NCBI GenBank assembly: GCA_024226555.1
Contig: JAAELO010000198.1
Location: 62,001 to 126,000 of the forward strand
Reading direction: 5' to 3'
DNA: 64,000 nucleotides
From: Desulfobacterales bacterium
GTDB taxonomy: Bacteria > Desulfobacterota > Desulfobacteria > Desulfobacterales > JAAELO01
Numbering within the stretch: position 1 is the first letter of the stretch; every line of letters begins with the position of its first letter. Of this stretch, positions 55,398 to 63,154 are shown piece after piece. The notes beneath the pieces are model-generated. The model ran no database searches. It saw only the letters and a list, made by a program, of their open reading frames with translations, and had not been told where the DNA came from. A program made the position numbers and the translations under genes.

Positions 55398-57395
55398 TTA
55401 ATACTTAAACAATCCAACTATATCATTTAGCTTAATAGCCATATCTTTAAGATCTTCAACACTTGCTGCAACCTGATCACTGTTTTGAGAGATCTCATCT
55501 GCAGCTGTATCCATTGAAGCAAGATCTTTTGTTATTTCGTTTAGAGCTGTTGAGCTTTCAGAAACATTGTTATTTACATCTCCAATTCCACTTGAAACCT
55601 GACTTACATTTTCAGATATTTCAGTTGTGGCAGCTGATTGTTCCTCAATTGCAGTTGCAATAGTAGTAATTATACTGTTTATTTCATCCATTATTCCTGA
55701 GACATTTTGAATCTCAGAAATTGTTTCATGAGTTGTTCCCTGTACGCCTTCAATCTTATTTCTAATTTCACCAGTCGCTGAAGCTGTTTGGGATGCAAGT
55801 TCTTTAATTTCATTTGCCACAACGGCAAAACCCTTTCCTGCTTCACCAGCTCTTGCAGCTTCAATTGTAGCGTTAAGTGCCAGCAGGTTTGTCTGGTCTG
55901 AAATATCTGTGATAGCATCAGTAACTGTTGATATTGCATGAACAGAAGATCCAAGCTCATTCATCATATCGGACGCTCCCTTCATTTGAGTCAGTGCAAC
56001 ATTTGAAACACTTCTTGCTCTTTCTGAATTTTTTGCTATTTCATTTATTGTAACTGTCATCTCTTCTGTGGCTGTTGCAACCACATGCGTATTATGATCT
56101 GTTTGCTCCATAGTTGCTGCCACAGAAACCATATTACTACTCATCTCTTCAGATGCGCTCGCTACAGTATTTGCAAGCAGCGATGAATCTTTTGCACCAG
56201 ATGCCATTTTTTGCGCAATACCTAAAAGTTTTGCTGATGAATCATCCACAACAAAAACATTAGCTGCAAGATCTTTTATTATACCCTGAAGATTGTTGAT
56301 AAACTTGTTAAACCATTTAGCAAGGTCTCCAAGTTCATCATTTGAATCTATTTCAAGTCTTTTGGTAAGATCTCCTTCTCCCTCAGCTATACCTTTAAGC
56401 ATTGCTGTTGCCCGACCAATAGGCTTTGCAAGTGATGATGCTATGAAATATGCAAGTACAGCAAAAGCTCCGGCCAAAATTATACCAATAACCGCCATGA
56501 TTGAAAGCATTGAGTAAACCTGTGAAATTACTTCACTCTTTTTTACAAGCCCTACCAATTTCCAGCCAAGATTAGTTGAAGTTACTTTAGCAACATAACT
56601 AACTCCATCAATTTCGATCTCAATGTCTCCTTCTTTAACTTCAGCGATCTTTGCAAAGGCAGGAATATTTGACTTGCTCAACTTTTTAAAGATAGTTTCT
56701 GGTTTGTCAGGGTTAGCAAGAATAACTCCATCGTCCTGAATTAGCATGACATAACCACTTTTTCCAACTTTAATTGTTTGGATGAAATCAGTCAGCGCAT
56801 TTAATGTAACATCAAATGCAACTACCCCAATTTTATCACCACTTTTACTTACAGATTGTGCCACACTGATAACGGCATCGCCGGTTGTTGATTTATATGC
56901 TCTGGTTACGTGGGGAACTGATTTTGAGACGGCTTGTTTATACCATGGTCTTACTCTTGGATCAAAGCCAGGTGGTAGGGCACTATTGCTGGCCATTGTA
57001 AATCCACCAAACTTTGTACCCATATATACTTCAATATAGTTCTTATGGGTTTGGTTAACATTATTAAAAAAGTCCAGAATTTTCTTCTCTACAGAACCAG
57101 CTTTATCATATGAAACTGATCCTTTCTCTTTTAGGTTTATAAAAGAGTTAATAGATTCATCAGCCTGGGTTACATCTGGATGTTTTGCCATCATATCAGC
57201 ATTCTCTTTGATGTCATCAAAAAATATGGAGATAGCTTTTTCAACATGTGAAAGTTCATTTCCTGTGGATATATAAAATTTATCCAGAGAATCTTTTTGA
57301 ATGTTGTAACCAAGAATAAGACATAGCAGTAGAATTGGAACAATAGCAGAAGCCAGAAAACCAAAAATCAATTTTTTTCGAATAGTCACTCTCAT
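55398..57395 (-). CDS. Methyl-accepting chemotaxis protein with dCache sensor
   Basis: A 665-residue chemoreceptor. Helix 1 (about 10-30) and a second helix near 300-322 bracket a periplasmic dCache_1 domain with [16 protein letters not shown] and [17 protein letters not shown], commonly an amino-acid or organic-acid receptor. A HAMP domain (about 325-375) and the MCP domain with [20 protein letters not shown] follow. The C-terminus lacks a CheR-docking pentapeptide. It is bracketed by inverted copies of the repeat family. Confidence 0.94.
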   Translation of the reverse strand: MRVTIRKKLIFGFLASAIVPILLLCLILGYNIQKDSLDKFYISTGNELSHVEKAISIFFDDIKENADMMAKHPDVTQADESINSFINLKEKGSVSYDKAGSVEKKILDFFNNVNQTHKNYIEVYMGTKFGGFTMASNSALPPGFDPRVRPWYKQAVSKSVPHVTRAYKSTTGDAVISVAQSVSKSGDKIGVVAFDVTLNALTDFIQTIKVGKSGYVMLIQDDGVILANPDKPETIFKKLSKSNIPAFAKIAEVKEGDIEIEIDGVSYVAKVTSTNLGWKLVGLVKKSEVISQVYSMLSIMAVIGIILAGAFAVLAYFIASSLAKPIGRATAMLKGIAEGEGDLTKRLEIDSNDELGDLAKWFNKFINNLQGIIKDLAANVFVVDDSSAKLLGIAQKMASGAKDSSLLANTVASASEEMSSNMVSVAATMEQTDHNTHVVATATEEMTVTINEIAKNSERARSVSNVALTQMKGASDMMNELGSSVHAISTVTDAITDISDQTNLLALNATIEAARAGEAGKGFAVVANEIKELASQTASATGEIRNKIEGVQGTTHETISEIQNVSGIMDEINSIITTIATAIEEQSAATTEISENVSQVSSGIGDVNNNVSESSTALNEITKDLASMDTAADEISQNSDQVAASVEDLKDMAIKLNDIVGLFKY

Positions 57396-57899
57396 TTTTA
57401 TGATCCTTACAATATTATTTTAAATCAGGAAAATTTATAGATATTAAGTAATTTTCTGTAATTTTCCTGACAAGTTAGCTTGTATAAATAAAAAAGCGAT
57501 GAACCATAAATTAGCAAAGTAAAAAAGTAAAACATTTTTTACGAAAAAGCATTTGCTAAAGCATGAGACATTTTATATCTACTTGATTTATTTAAGGATT
57601 TAACTTTATTAAAAATTAAGGCTTATTGTCTTTTACTTAAATTGTCAGGACTGAAGAAATTTAAGTATGTATTAATTATTTAGTTATCTACAACCCATCT
57701 TTTATCTCAGGTTTTCTATGTAATTTAGTTACATCCAAGAGATATAAGCAATGTAACAATGTTTACTTCTGGGACTAATCCATAATCACAACCGTTACAC
57801 AATAACAGCTTTGAAATTCATACTTTTTGTAGTAAAAGATTTAAAGGGATGACTATAAAGGACTTAATTATGAAGTTTGGAGTTGGGGACGCATAAGGA
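57396..57899. other. Non-coding spacer, nothing recognised
   Basis: About 500 A+T-rich bases between the MCP start and the lipoprotein terminator. I found no gene, RNA or repeat-family member. It should hold the MCP promoter; I looked for a sigma-28 site and found none. Confidence 0.5.
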
Positions 57900-57931
57900 G
57901 AAAAAAAAATGGTAGGGCGAAATAATCGCCC
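57900..57931 (-). terminator. Intrinsic terminator of the lipoprotein gene
   Basis: GGGCGA and TCGCCC form a six-pair stem with a five-base loop. On the minus strand it is followed by a run of nine T, 14 bases after the lipoprotein stop codon. Confidence 0.8.
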
Positions 57932-57944
57932 AAAGTATTAAAAT

Positions 57945-58265
57945 CTAATTTTTCTTCATTTTATTTCTCACTTCTTCAGCCATTGCAAAAATTTCTTTAG
58001 CAGTTTTACCATTAAGCTTAGCGCCAACCTCTTTTTGAATCTGCTCTCCACTCTTTTTTCCCATGTTTGAAATTGCTTCTATCATGTAAAGACCGGTAAC
58101 AGATTCCTGGAGTTTTTTCTGATCCTCAGGAGATAGTTTAACCATCATTTTCTGCATTGATGACGCCATGGTTTCTTTACTGGATGTATCCAATGTGGGA
58201 TCTCCACCACAAGCTACAAGAAGTAATGAAATTGTTATTAATAGTGCTATAGCTGTTTTTTTCAT
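57945..58265 (-). CDS. Small lipoprotein, DUF6694-like
   Basis: A 106-residue predicted lipoprotein with a signal peptide and lipobox LLVAC (Cys19). The mature part PTLDTSSKETMASSMQKMMVKLSPEDQKKLQES resembles DUF6694 lipoproteins (inference from pattern). It ends with a lysine-rich helix. Function unknown; periplasmic membrane attachment is expected. AGGAG precedes the ATG. It has its own terminator. Confidence 0.75.
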   Translation of the reverse strand: MKKTAIALLITISLLLVACGGDPTLDTSSKETMASSMQKMMVKLSPEDQKKLQESVTGLYMIEAISNMGKKSGEQIQKEVGAKLNGKTAKEIFAMAEEVRNKMKKN

Positions 58266-58304
58266 ATTTTTTCTCCTGATTTGGTATTGAAAATGTTATT
58301 TTTT

Positions 58305-58496
58305 AAACCGCCTATCAGTTTTGTTTGTTTTAACCGAACTACTTATCGTTGTTTAAAAAACAAAACAACAGAGTATATTACAAAAAAAAAACTGTTCTAA
58401 AACCGGTTCGTTATTTTTTCTAATGCAGAGATTTTATAAAACTAAAAGCTTTTATAATCTGAATTTCAATCATAATTCAAATTATTAGAGGTTCCC
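58305..58496. repeat. MITE-like inverted-repeat element, copy 12 (large, B to A)
   Basis: The left end AACCGCCTATCAGTTTTG and TTTTAACCGAACTACTTATC is B-type; the right end CAATCATAATTCAAATTATT then AGAGGTTCCC is A-type. Read in reverse it nearly duplicates copy 11, including AAAGCTTTTATAATCTGAAT. Together the two form an inverted pair around the MCP and lipoprotein genes. Confidence 0.8.
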
Positions 58497-58619
58497 ATAA
58501 ATCTGAATCAACTTAAACATCATTATACACATATTATTGAAAATATATATCTATATTATTTACTTCGGGAACCTTTGAAGGTTCTGCATAAATAAATACT
58601 TTTTTACATTTATACTGGC

Positions 58620-58853
58620 TTATATAGCATTCTCCATTTGACTACTTGTCAGAGTATGACGAATTTCAGTAAAAGTTTTTGTATAAAGATAAACTATCTC
58701 ACCATCTAATTCTCCAAATGAGCGGGATAAGCTAATCACTTTATCCTTATCAATTTTCTGACCATTAAAATATTTTCTTATTTCCCTTACAATGGTGATT
58801 CTTTCGATCGTTCCATCTTTTTTCATTTGTTGTTTATAAACAATCAAAAACAT
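58620..58853 (-). CDS. Small hypothetical protein
   Basis: A 77-residue hydrophilic protein with no signal, membrane segment or recognised motif. The stretch KKDGTIERITIVREIRKYFNG could be a small alpha/beta domain. Start support is weak (CGGAA before the ATG); a second start exists at 58826. It lies in a repeat-rich, gene-poor zone and may be spurious. Confidence 0.4.
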   Translation of the reverse strand: MFLIVYKQQMKKDGTIERITIVREIRKYFNGQKIDKDKVISLSRSFGELDGEIVYLYTKTFTEIRHTLTSSQMENAI

Positions 58854-58894
58854 TTATTCCGGTTAACATGGACATTAAATTACTGATCCCGGTT

Positions 58895-58922
58895 TTATAT
58901 TCAGTCAAAGGACAATTATAAT
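58895..58922. repeat. Degraded B end of the repeat family
   Basis: TATATTCAGTCAAAGGACAA followed by TTATAA matches the B end of copy 6 (TATTTCAGTCAAAAGACAGT then TATTA). A second such remnant, GCATAACGCCGTAATTAACC at 59393, lies 470 bases downstream. Confidence 0.45.
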
Positions 58923-59265
58923 ATGGATATTAAAAAGCAAATTCCTGTCTTATCAATGAATATTTATAGTGAAGCCCTAAGAGTTAACGCTTTGGATCTA
59001 TACAACTACAGTGTAAAATATCGTTTAAAGAATGGATAGAGGATTTGATAGAAGGTTATAAAGGACTTCATGAATACATCGTTATACATGAACCCGCGGT
59101 AGGAGATGTGACCCTATTTTGGTTTATTACATCAACCTGAGACTTGCTAAAACAGCCGCACTACGTGCCGCGTCTACTCAGGGAGAGAAGGCATATGAGC
59201 ATTTAAAAAAGTCTAAATCCTCAGGTTTTTTAAGTGTTCCAATTGCAATATCGCTCATTCTCTGA
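58923..59265 (+). pseudogene. Possible frameshifted gene remnant
   Basis: Three overlapping frames give consecutive protein-like text. They are MDIKKQIPVLSMNIYSEALR... (58923-59039), a frame with CKISFKEWIEDLIEGYKGLHE (to 59140) and a frame with NLRLAKTAALRAASTQGEKA (59089-59265). Two frameshifts would join them. No family is recognised and no ribosome site is seen. The remnants of the repeat family on both sides support decay. Confidence 0.3.
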
Positions 59266-59515
59266 TTTACCTTTAAAAAAGTATTACTAAATAGTTTTAA
59301 TTAGATCAGGTTTTATGAGCAGGAATATGGTTTTATATTTATAGGCTTAAAACTTGAATTCAAATAAAACTTAAAAAGATTTTATTTGTGGCATAACGCC
59401 GTAATTAACCAAAAGAACAATCATAAAATGCTATTGTTAGTTTATAGGATTTGGTTTATTATGTGGGTTATTTTAATATCGTGTATTTTGTAAAACTTCA
59501 GAGGAGTGACTATAA

Positions 59516-60187
59516 TTGGCTGATCCCAAGAAAACCCTTGTAGATATTGCTTACGAAAAAATATTTCAGGATATAATGACTTTTAAATTTAAACCGGGAA
59601 TGAGGCTTGAAGAGAAAACTCTGATGGATGAGTATGATATTGGAAGAACGCCCATTAGAGAGGGTCTTATGCGTCTTGAAACTGCTATGATAGTTGAATC
59701 TCAATCCGGGAAGGGTTATATGGTCAAGCCAATAACTCTTCAAAGTACAAAATCCATATTCGAAACACTTTTGATCCTGGAGCATGGTGTGGCTGATCTT
59801 GCAATTAAAAGAAACATTGAGCCATATCTGGAGTCAATGGTTAATGCCAACAAGAAAATGGAAGAGGCTGCAAATAATTTTAATCTTTTAACACTGGTTG
59901 AGAAAAATCATCTCTTTCATGAGAAATATACTGAATGCTCTGGTAATGAATACCTGATACATGGACTGATAGCGGTTCGCTGTGAAGCAAGGAGGCTTGC
60001 ATTTCTATCCTATAGTGAAAGAATTGAAGACCAGAAGGCTTTAAGAAAGCATTACAATACAGTTATAAGAGAACATAAAGAGATGGTTATGTATCTTAGT
60101 GTAAAGGATTGCGATGCCCTTAAAAAAGTCATTACAAACCATATCAATGCCTTTAAGGAACGAGTAATAAACTACCTTATGAACTGA
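59516..60187 (+). CDS. GntR-family regulator (FCD domain)
   Basis: A 223-residue regulator. The N-terminal winged HTH reads YEKIFQDIMTFKFKPGMRLEEKTLMDEYDIGRTPIREGLMRLE, a GntR pattern. The C-terminal FCD ligand domain has about six helices including the metal-binding-type HLFHEKYTECSGNEYL. It starts at a TTG (59516) with GAGGAG upstream, as no ATG fits before the HTH. The effector is probably a carboxylic acid; the target is unknown and no dyad operator was picked. It stands alone. Confidence 0.9.
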   Translation: MADPKKTLVDIAYEKIFQDIMTFKFKPGMRLEEKTLMDEYDIGRTPIREGLMRLETAMIVESQSGKGYMVKPITLQSTKSIFETLLILEHGVADLAIKRNIEPYLESMVNANKKMEEAANNFNLLTLVEKNHLFHEKYTECSGNEYLIHGLIAVRCEARRLAFLSYSERIEDQKALRKHYNTVIREHKEMVMYLSVKDCDALKKVITNHINAFKERVINYLMN

Positions 60188-60481
60188 TTCTTAAGTGTTT
60201 TTTGTCTAAATATCCAGCAATGTTATTCTATCTATTCCAAGTTTTGAAAAAAACTGATAAGCCGGCTTTAACATAACCATAAGTTTTTGATTAAACTTTT
60301 TTTAAAAAGTTTACTGCTTATAGAGTAAAAAAAAATTTGTTATTCGTTTCTGAGCTCTTTCCTGTATTACCCCTAATAACACAACTCTAAAAAGAATAAA
60401 TATATTTCTGTATTATTTTAATATGTTATAATTCGAATTAGTGTATTATTGTATAAAACTAGAAAAGAAGGAGTACTTAAA
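60188..60481. other. Short non-coding spacer, nothing recognised
   Basis: An A+T-rich spacer between the GntR gene and the DUF6868 gene. No terminator, gene or repeat-family element could be identified. Confidence 0.5.
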
Positions 60482-60730
60482 ATGGATTCCAAATTATTAT
60501 CGAAAGTTTTAGGTTGGAGTGCCATATTTAATATGGCAATGTTGGTTTTGTGGTCATTAATGTTCTTCTTTGGTCAGGACCTGATTTATTCTATTCACGT
60601 AAAGTGGTTTGAACTTTCAAGGGAATCTTTTAATACAATTCACTACTGTGGCATCATTTTCTATAAATTGATCATTTTTACATTTTTTATATTTCCATAT
60701 CTTGCATTGAGGTTAGTTAATAGATTCTGA
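60482..60730 (+). CDS. DUF6868-like small membrane protein
   Basis: An 82-residue protein with two hydrophobic segments (IFNMAMLVLWSLMFFFG and IIFYKLIIFTFFIFPYLALRLV). The pattern LGWSAIFNMAMLVLW...HVKWFELSRESFNTIHYCGIIFYK fits DUF6868 (from memory). The ATG at 60482 has AAGGAG at 60466-60471; an upstream in-frame start overlaps that site. Function is unknown. Its 3' end overlaps the convergent two-domain gene by 18 bases. Confidence 0.75.
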   Translation: MDSKLLSKVLGWSAIFNMAMLVLWSLMFFFGQDLIYSIHVKWFELSRESFNTIHYCGIIFYKLIIFTFFIFPYLALRLVNRF

Positions 60731-61654
60731 AGTTACGGTGAGTATTTTGTCATCATACTCTTTAAAAATATCGATTTGAAAACCACCATTCAAGAAGCTT
60801 ACGCCATCATGGGTTTCGGCCCATATTTTTGCTTTAATTATCCCTTTATCTTCGTCCACTTCGACTATTTCAAGTTCACCATCTTCGAAAATAACATTAT
60901 CTGTTATGTTAAAAAAACATCTGACTACAGTTGCGTTTTCCTTCTCAACATTTACACCAAGCACATTGATATCGTATTTATTTACCAGATTTTTCTTAAT
61001 AGAAAAGGTCACATTGGGATAATTTTCAGAACTGTTACTTAGATCTATAAATGGTTTATATACATTGTATAATAACACCTGCCATTCATCATCCACACTT
61101 AAAGCAAAGCCTGACTTGAAATTAAACTCATTATTATTTACAGATCCTTGTAGAACCTTATTCTCAAACAGATTGGTATTTAAACGATTTGAACTTCCTT
61201 TGATATCGATAATAAACTCTCCATTTATTTCACTTTTTCCATCTTTTGTTTTTGCCCACATTCTTGCTGTGAGCTTTTTCTTTTTTAAATCTGTTCCGAT
61301 AATTTCAAGTTCTCCACTTTCGAAAACAGAGGCGCTGGTTTTGTTTTGCCAACCTGTTGCTATTGTCCCTTTTCTCCCTGGATCATATACACCAATTTTA
61401 TTTATATCATAAAATTTATAGTCTGAATCTTTTTGAACAGAAAATGAGATGTTTGGATAGTTATCATTCTCATCTGATTTGCCGATGTTTATTTTGTCAT
61501 ACTCAACTTCATAACCATAAAGAAGAATTGTCCATTTATTTCTTGGATCAAACAGGTTTTTTAAAGCATATCCTGATTTAAAAACAAACTCTTTTTCTCC
61601 AATATGTCCCTGTAGGACCTGATTTTTATGTTTTTCCATTTTTTTGATATCCAC
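60713..61654 (-). CDS. Protein with an internal tandem duplication, unknown function
   Basis: A 313-residue soluble protein without signal peptide. Two similar halves of about 140 residues are visible: VLQGHIGEKEFVFKSGYAL...KWTILLYGYEVEY...ENDNYPNISFSVQKD and VLQGSVNNNEFNFKSGFAL...EWQVLLYNVYKPF...SENYPNVTFSIKKN. Each ends with a W-A-x-T-x-D-G-x-S-x-x-N-G unit. The domain looks like an all-beta fold; the family is not recognised. The start is GTG at 61654 or ATG at 61639, and no ribosome site is evident. A terminus of the repeat family lies seven bases upstream. Confidence 0.7.
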   Translation of the reverse strand: MDIKKMEKHKNQVLQGHIGEKEFVFKSGYALKNLFDPRNKWTILLYGYEVEYDKINIGKSDENDNYPNISFSVQKDSDYKFYDINKIGVYDPGRKGTIATGWQNKTSASVFESGELEIIGTDLKKKKLTARMWAKTKDGKSEINGEFIIDIKGSSNRLNTNLFENKVLQGSVNNNEFNFKSGFALSVDDEWQVLLYNVYKPFIDLSNSSENYPNVTFSIKKNLVNKYDINVLGVNVEKENATVVRCFFNITDNVIFEDGELEIVEVDEDKGIIKAKIWAETHDGVSFLNGGFQIDIFKEYDDKILTVTSESIN

Positions 61655-61660
61655 TTTATA

Positions 61661-61680
61661 GGGAATCTCTAATAATTAAA
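61661..61680. repeat. Solo A terminus of the repeat family
   Basis: GGGAATCTCTAATAATTAAA is an exact A-type terminus with no partner end nearby. It sits directly upstream of the start codon of the two-domain gene, in place of its ribosome site. The rest of the spacer to 61870 shows nothing. Confidence 0.7.
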
Positions 61681-61870
61681 TAGCTACAAATATAGAAATA
61701 TGTAATAAATTCCTATAAATCAATGAAGTGAATCACATACCCTTAAATGAATTACAACTATCACAAAAAAAACAGCTTTAGTAAAAAAATTACATGTTGT
61801 ATTATTAAAAGATCGAATTGAAGGGCTTGATTATCGATAAAAATCTTATTCTACAAGCGAGCAGGAAACT

Positions 61871-62350
61871 ATGAGAATTACATTTAAAATCATATCTGTT
61901 GTAATTTTATTAAATCTATTCGTTCCTTCGTTATTTGCAAACCAGATTCCTTTAATAAATAAAAGAGTTAAGGAGATAGATCGAAGTATTAAAAAAGGAA
62001 CCTATTCAGTTATTAAAGTAGAGAATATTATAAAAAGTCTTGAAGGAGTTCCACCGACAATCTTTTTTTATTATAAACCTAAAGACGGAAAACTTGTTGC
62101 TGTAAAAATCCATGTGGGACATGAAACATGGAGTAAAACATTCTCATACTATTTCGATAGGAGGGAAAAAATCCTTAAATATCTTGAATCGATTGACAGA
62201 CCTGATAATCCACCAAAAAGGGCTGTGATTTATGATAAAGACAGTAAGGTAATATGGAAAAATATTGATAAACCAAAAATTGGCCCATACAACATTTGGG
62301 GTTTCTTTAAAAAAGCTATGCACCATCAAATTGAATTTTCAAAATACTAA
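61871..62350 (+). CDS. Secreted protein of unknown function
   Basis: A 159-residue exported protein with a signal peptide (residues 1-23, cleavage near FAN). The mature part has KDGKLVAVKIHVGHETWSKTFSYYFDRREKILKYLES and is rich in Lys and aromatic residues. No family is recognised. CAGGAA precedes the ATG. The next gene starts two bases after the stop, so the two are coupled and probably act together. Confidence 0.75.
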   Translation: MRITFKIISVVILLNLFVPSLFANQIPLINKRVKEIDRSIKKGTYSVIKVENIIKSLEGVPPTIFFYYKPKDGKLVAVKIHVGHETWSKTFSYYFDRREKILKYLESIDRPDNPPKRAVIYDKDSKVIWKNIDKPKIGPYNIWGFFKKAMHHQIEFSKY

Positions 62351-62352
62351 AC

Positions 62353-63102
62353 ATGAAAAGGTCTATAGTTTTAATCATATTAATAATCTTGTTACTCAGT
62401 TCAACTGGTTACAGTTTGGAAGAGGAGTACCATGATCTTGTCATCGACTTTAAAAAATCATTTGAAAGAAGAAGTGAGGTTGTTAAGTACGTTAAGCTTC
62501 CTTTTGTCATGGACTATCCAATTCCCGATATAAAAACTGAAGAGGAACTTTTAATAAGATATAAAGAGGTATTTGACCCTAGAATAACCGGTCTTGTTAT
62601 TCGTTCAAGTTTGAGGAGAGATTGGAAGGCAAAGGGTACTCGTGGAATTACGATGAAAAATGGGATGCTATGGCTTGATTACAACGGCAAAGTTATAAAG
62701 ATTAATCACCAGACCAAACTTGGAAAAAGGAAGAAACAAAAAATTATTCAGCAATCAAAAAGATTGTTACATTCAAGTATCAGGAAATTTGTATCACCAG
62801 TCACAACATGGAAAACCCGAAATTTTAAAATTAGAATAGACAAAATGGGTGGGAATAAGTTCAGATATGTTGCCTGGGCAAACAGCAAAGAGAGAATAGA
62901 CAAACCCACTCTGATTTTGAGAAATGGAAAAGCATCAAAAGGTGGTGCAGGTGTTTTTTACGTGTTTAAAACTGATACATATATTTATAAATGTTTCTTA
63001 AAAGCAATTAAATCAAGCAGAGAAGCTCCTGGAGATCTCAGAGTTTTTAAAAAGAGCAGACTTATACTCCATGAAAAGGCGATAAAAGTTATAAAGCCAT
63101 AA
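62353..63102 (+). CDS. Secreted basic protein of unknown function
   Basis: A 249-residue exported protein with a signal peptide (residues 1-21, cleavage near GYS). It is strongly basic. A central pattern RITGLVIRSSLRRDWKAKGTRGITMKNGMLWLDYNGKVIKI suggests beta strands. No family is recognised. It starts two bases after the preceding secreted gene and has no ribosome site of its own, which suggests coupled translation. Confidence 0.75.
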   Translation: MKRSIVLIILIILLLSSTGYSLEEEYHDLVIDFKKSFERRSEVVKYVKLPFVMDYPIPDIKTEEELLIRYKEVFDPRITGLVIRSSLRRDWKAKGTRGITMKNGMLWLDYNGKVIKINHQTKLGKRKKQKIIQQSKRLLHSSIRKFVSPVTTWKTRNFKIRIDKMGGNKFRYVAWANSKERIDKPTLILRNGKASKGGAGVFYVFKTDTYIYKCFLKAIKSSREAPGDLRVFKKSRLILHEKAIKVIKP

Positions 63103-63138
63103 CTCTTCCTTAACAGTAGATTTTTCAATCATTGAATA

Positions 63139-63154
63139 CTTATTAGAAATTCCC
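63139..63154. repeat. Solo terminus of the repeat family inside the RNA-ligase gene end
   Basis: CTTATTAGAAATTCCC on the plus strand is the family terminus GGGAATTTCTAATAAG read in reverse. Its bases encode the final Gly-Asn-Phe and the stop codon of the RNA-ligase gene. No partner end was seen. Confidence 0.6.

Noticed and set aside
2383-58496. Treating the inverted repeats as CRISPR arrays or simple terminators
   Set aside because: Copies are dispersed singly, not regularly spaced, and most have 60-200-base interiors instead of a hairpin with a T-run.
59089-59265. Remnant of a membrane pyrophosphatase
   Set aside because: The RLAKTAALRAA text only loosely resembles that family; no motif supports it.
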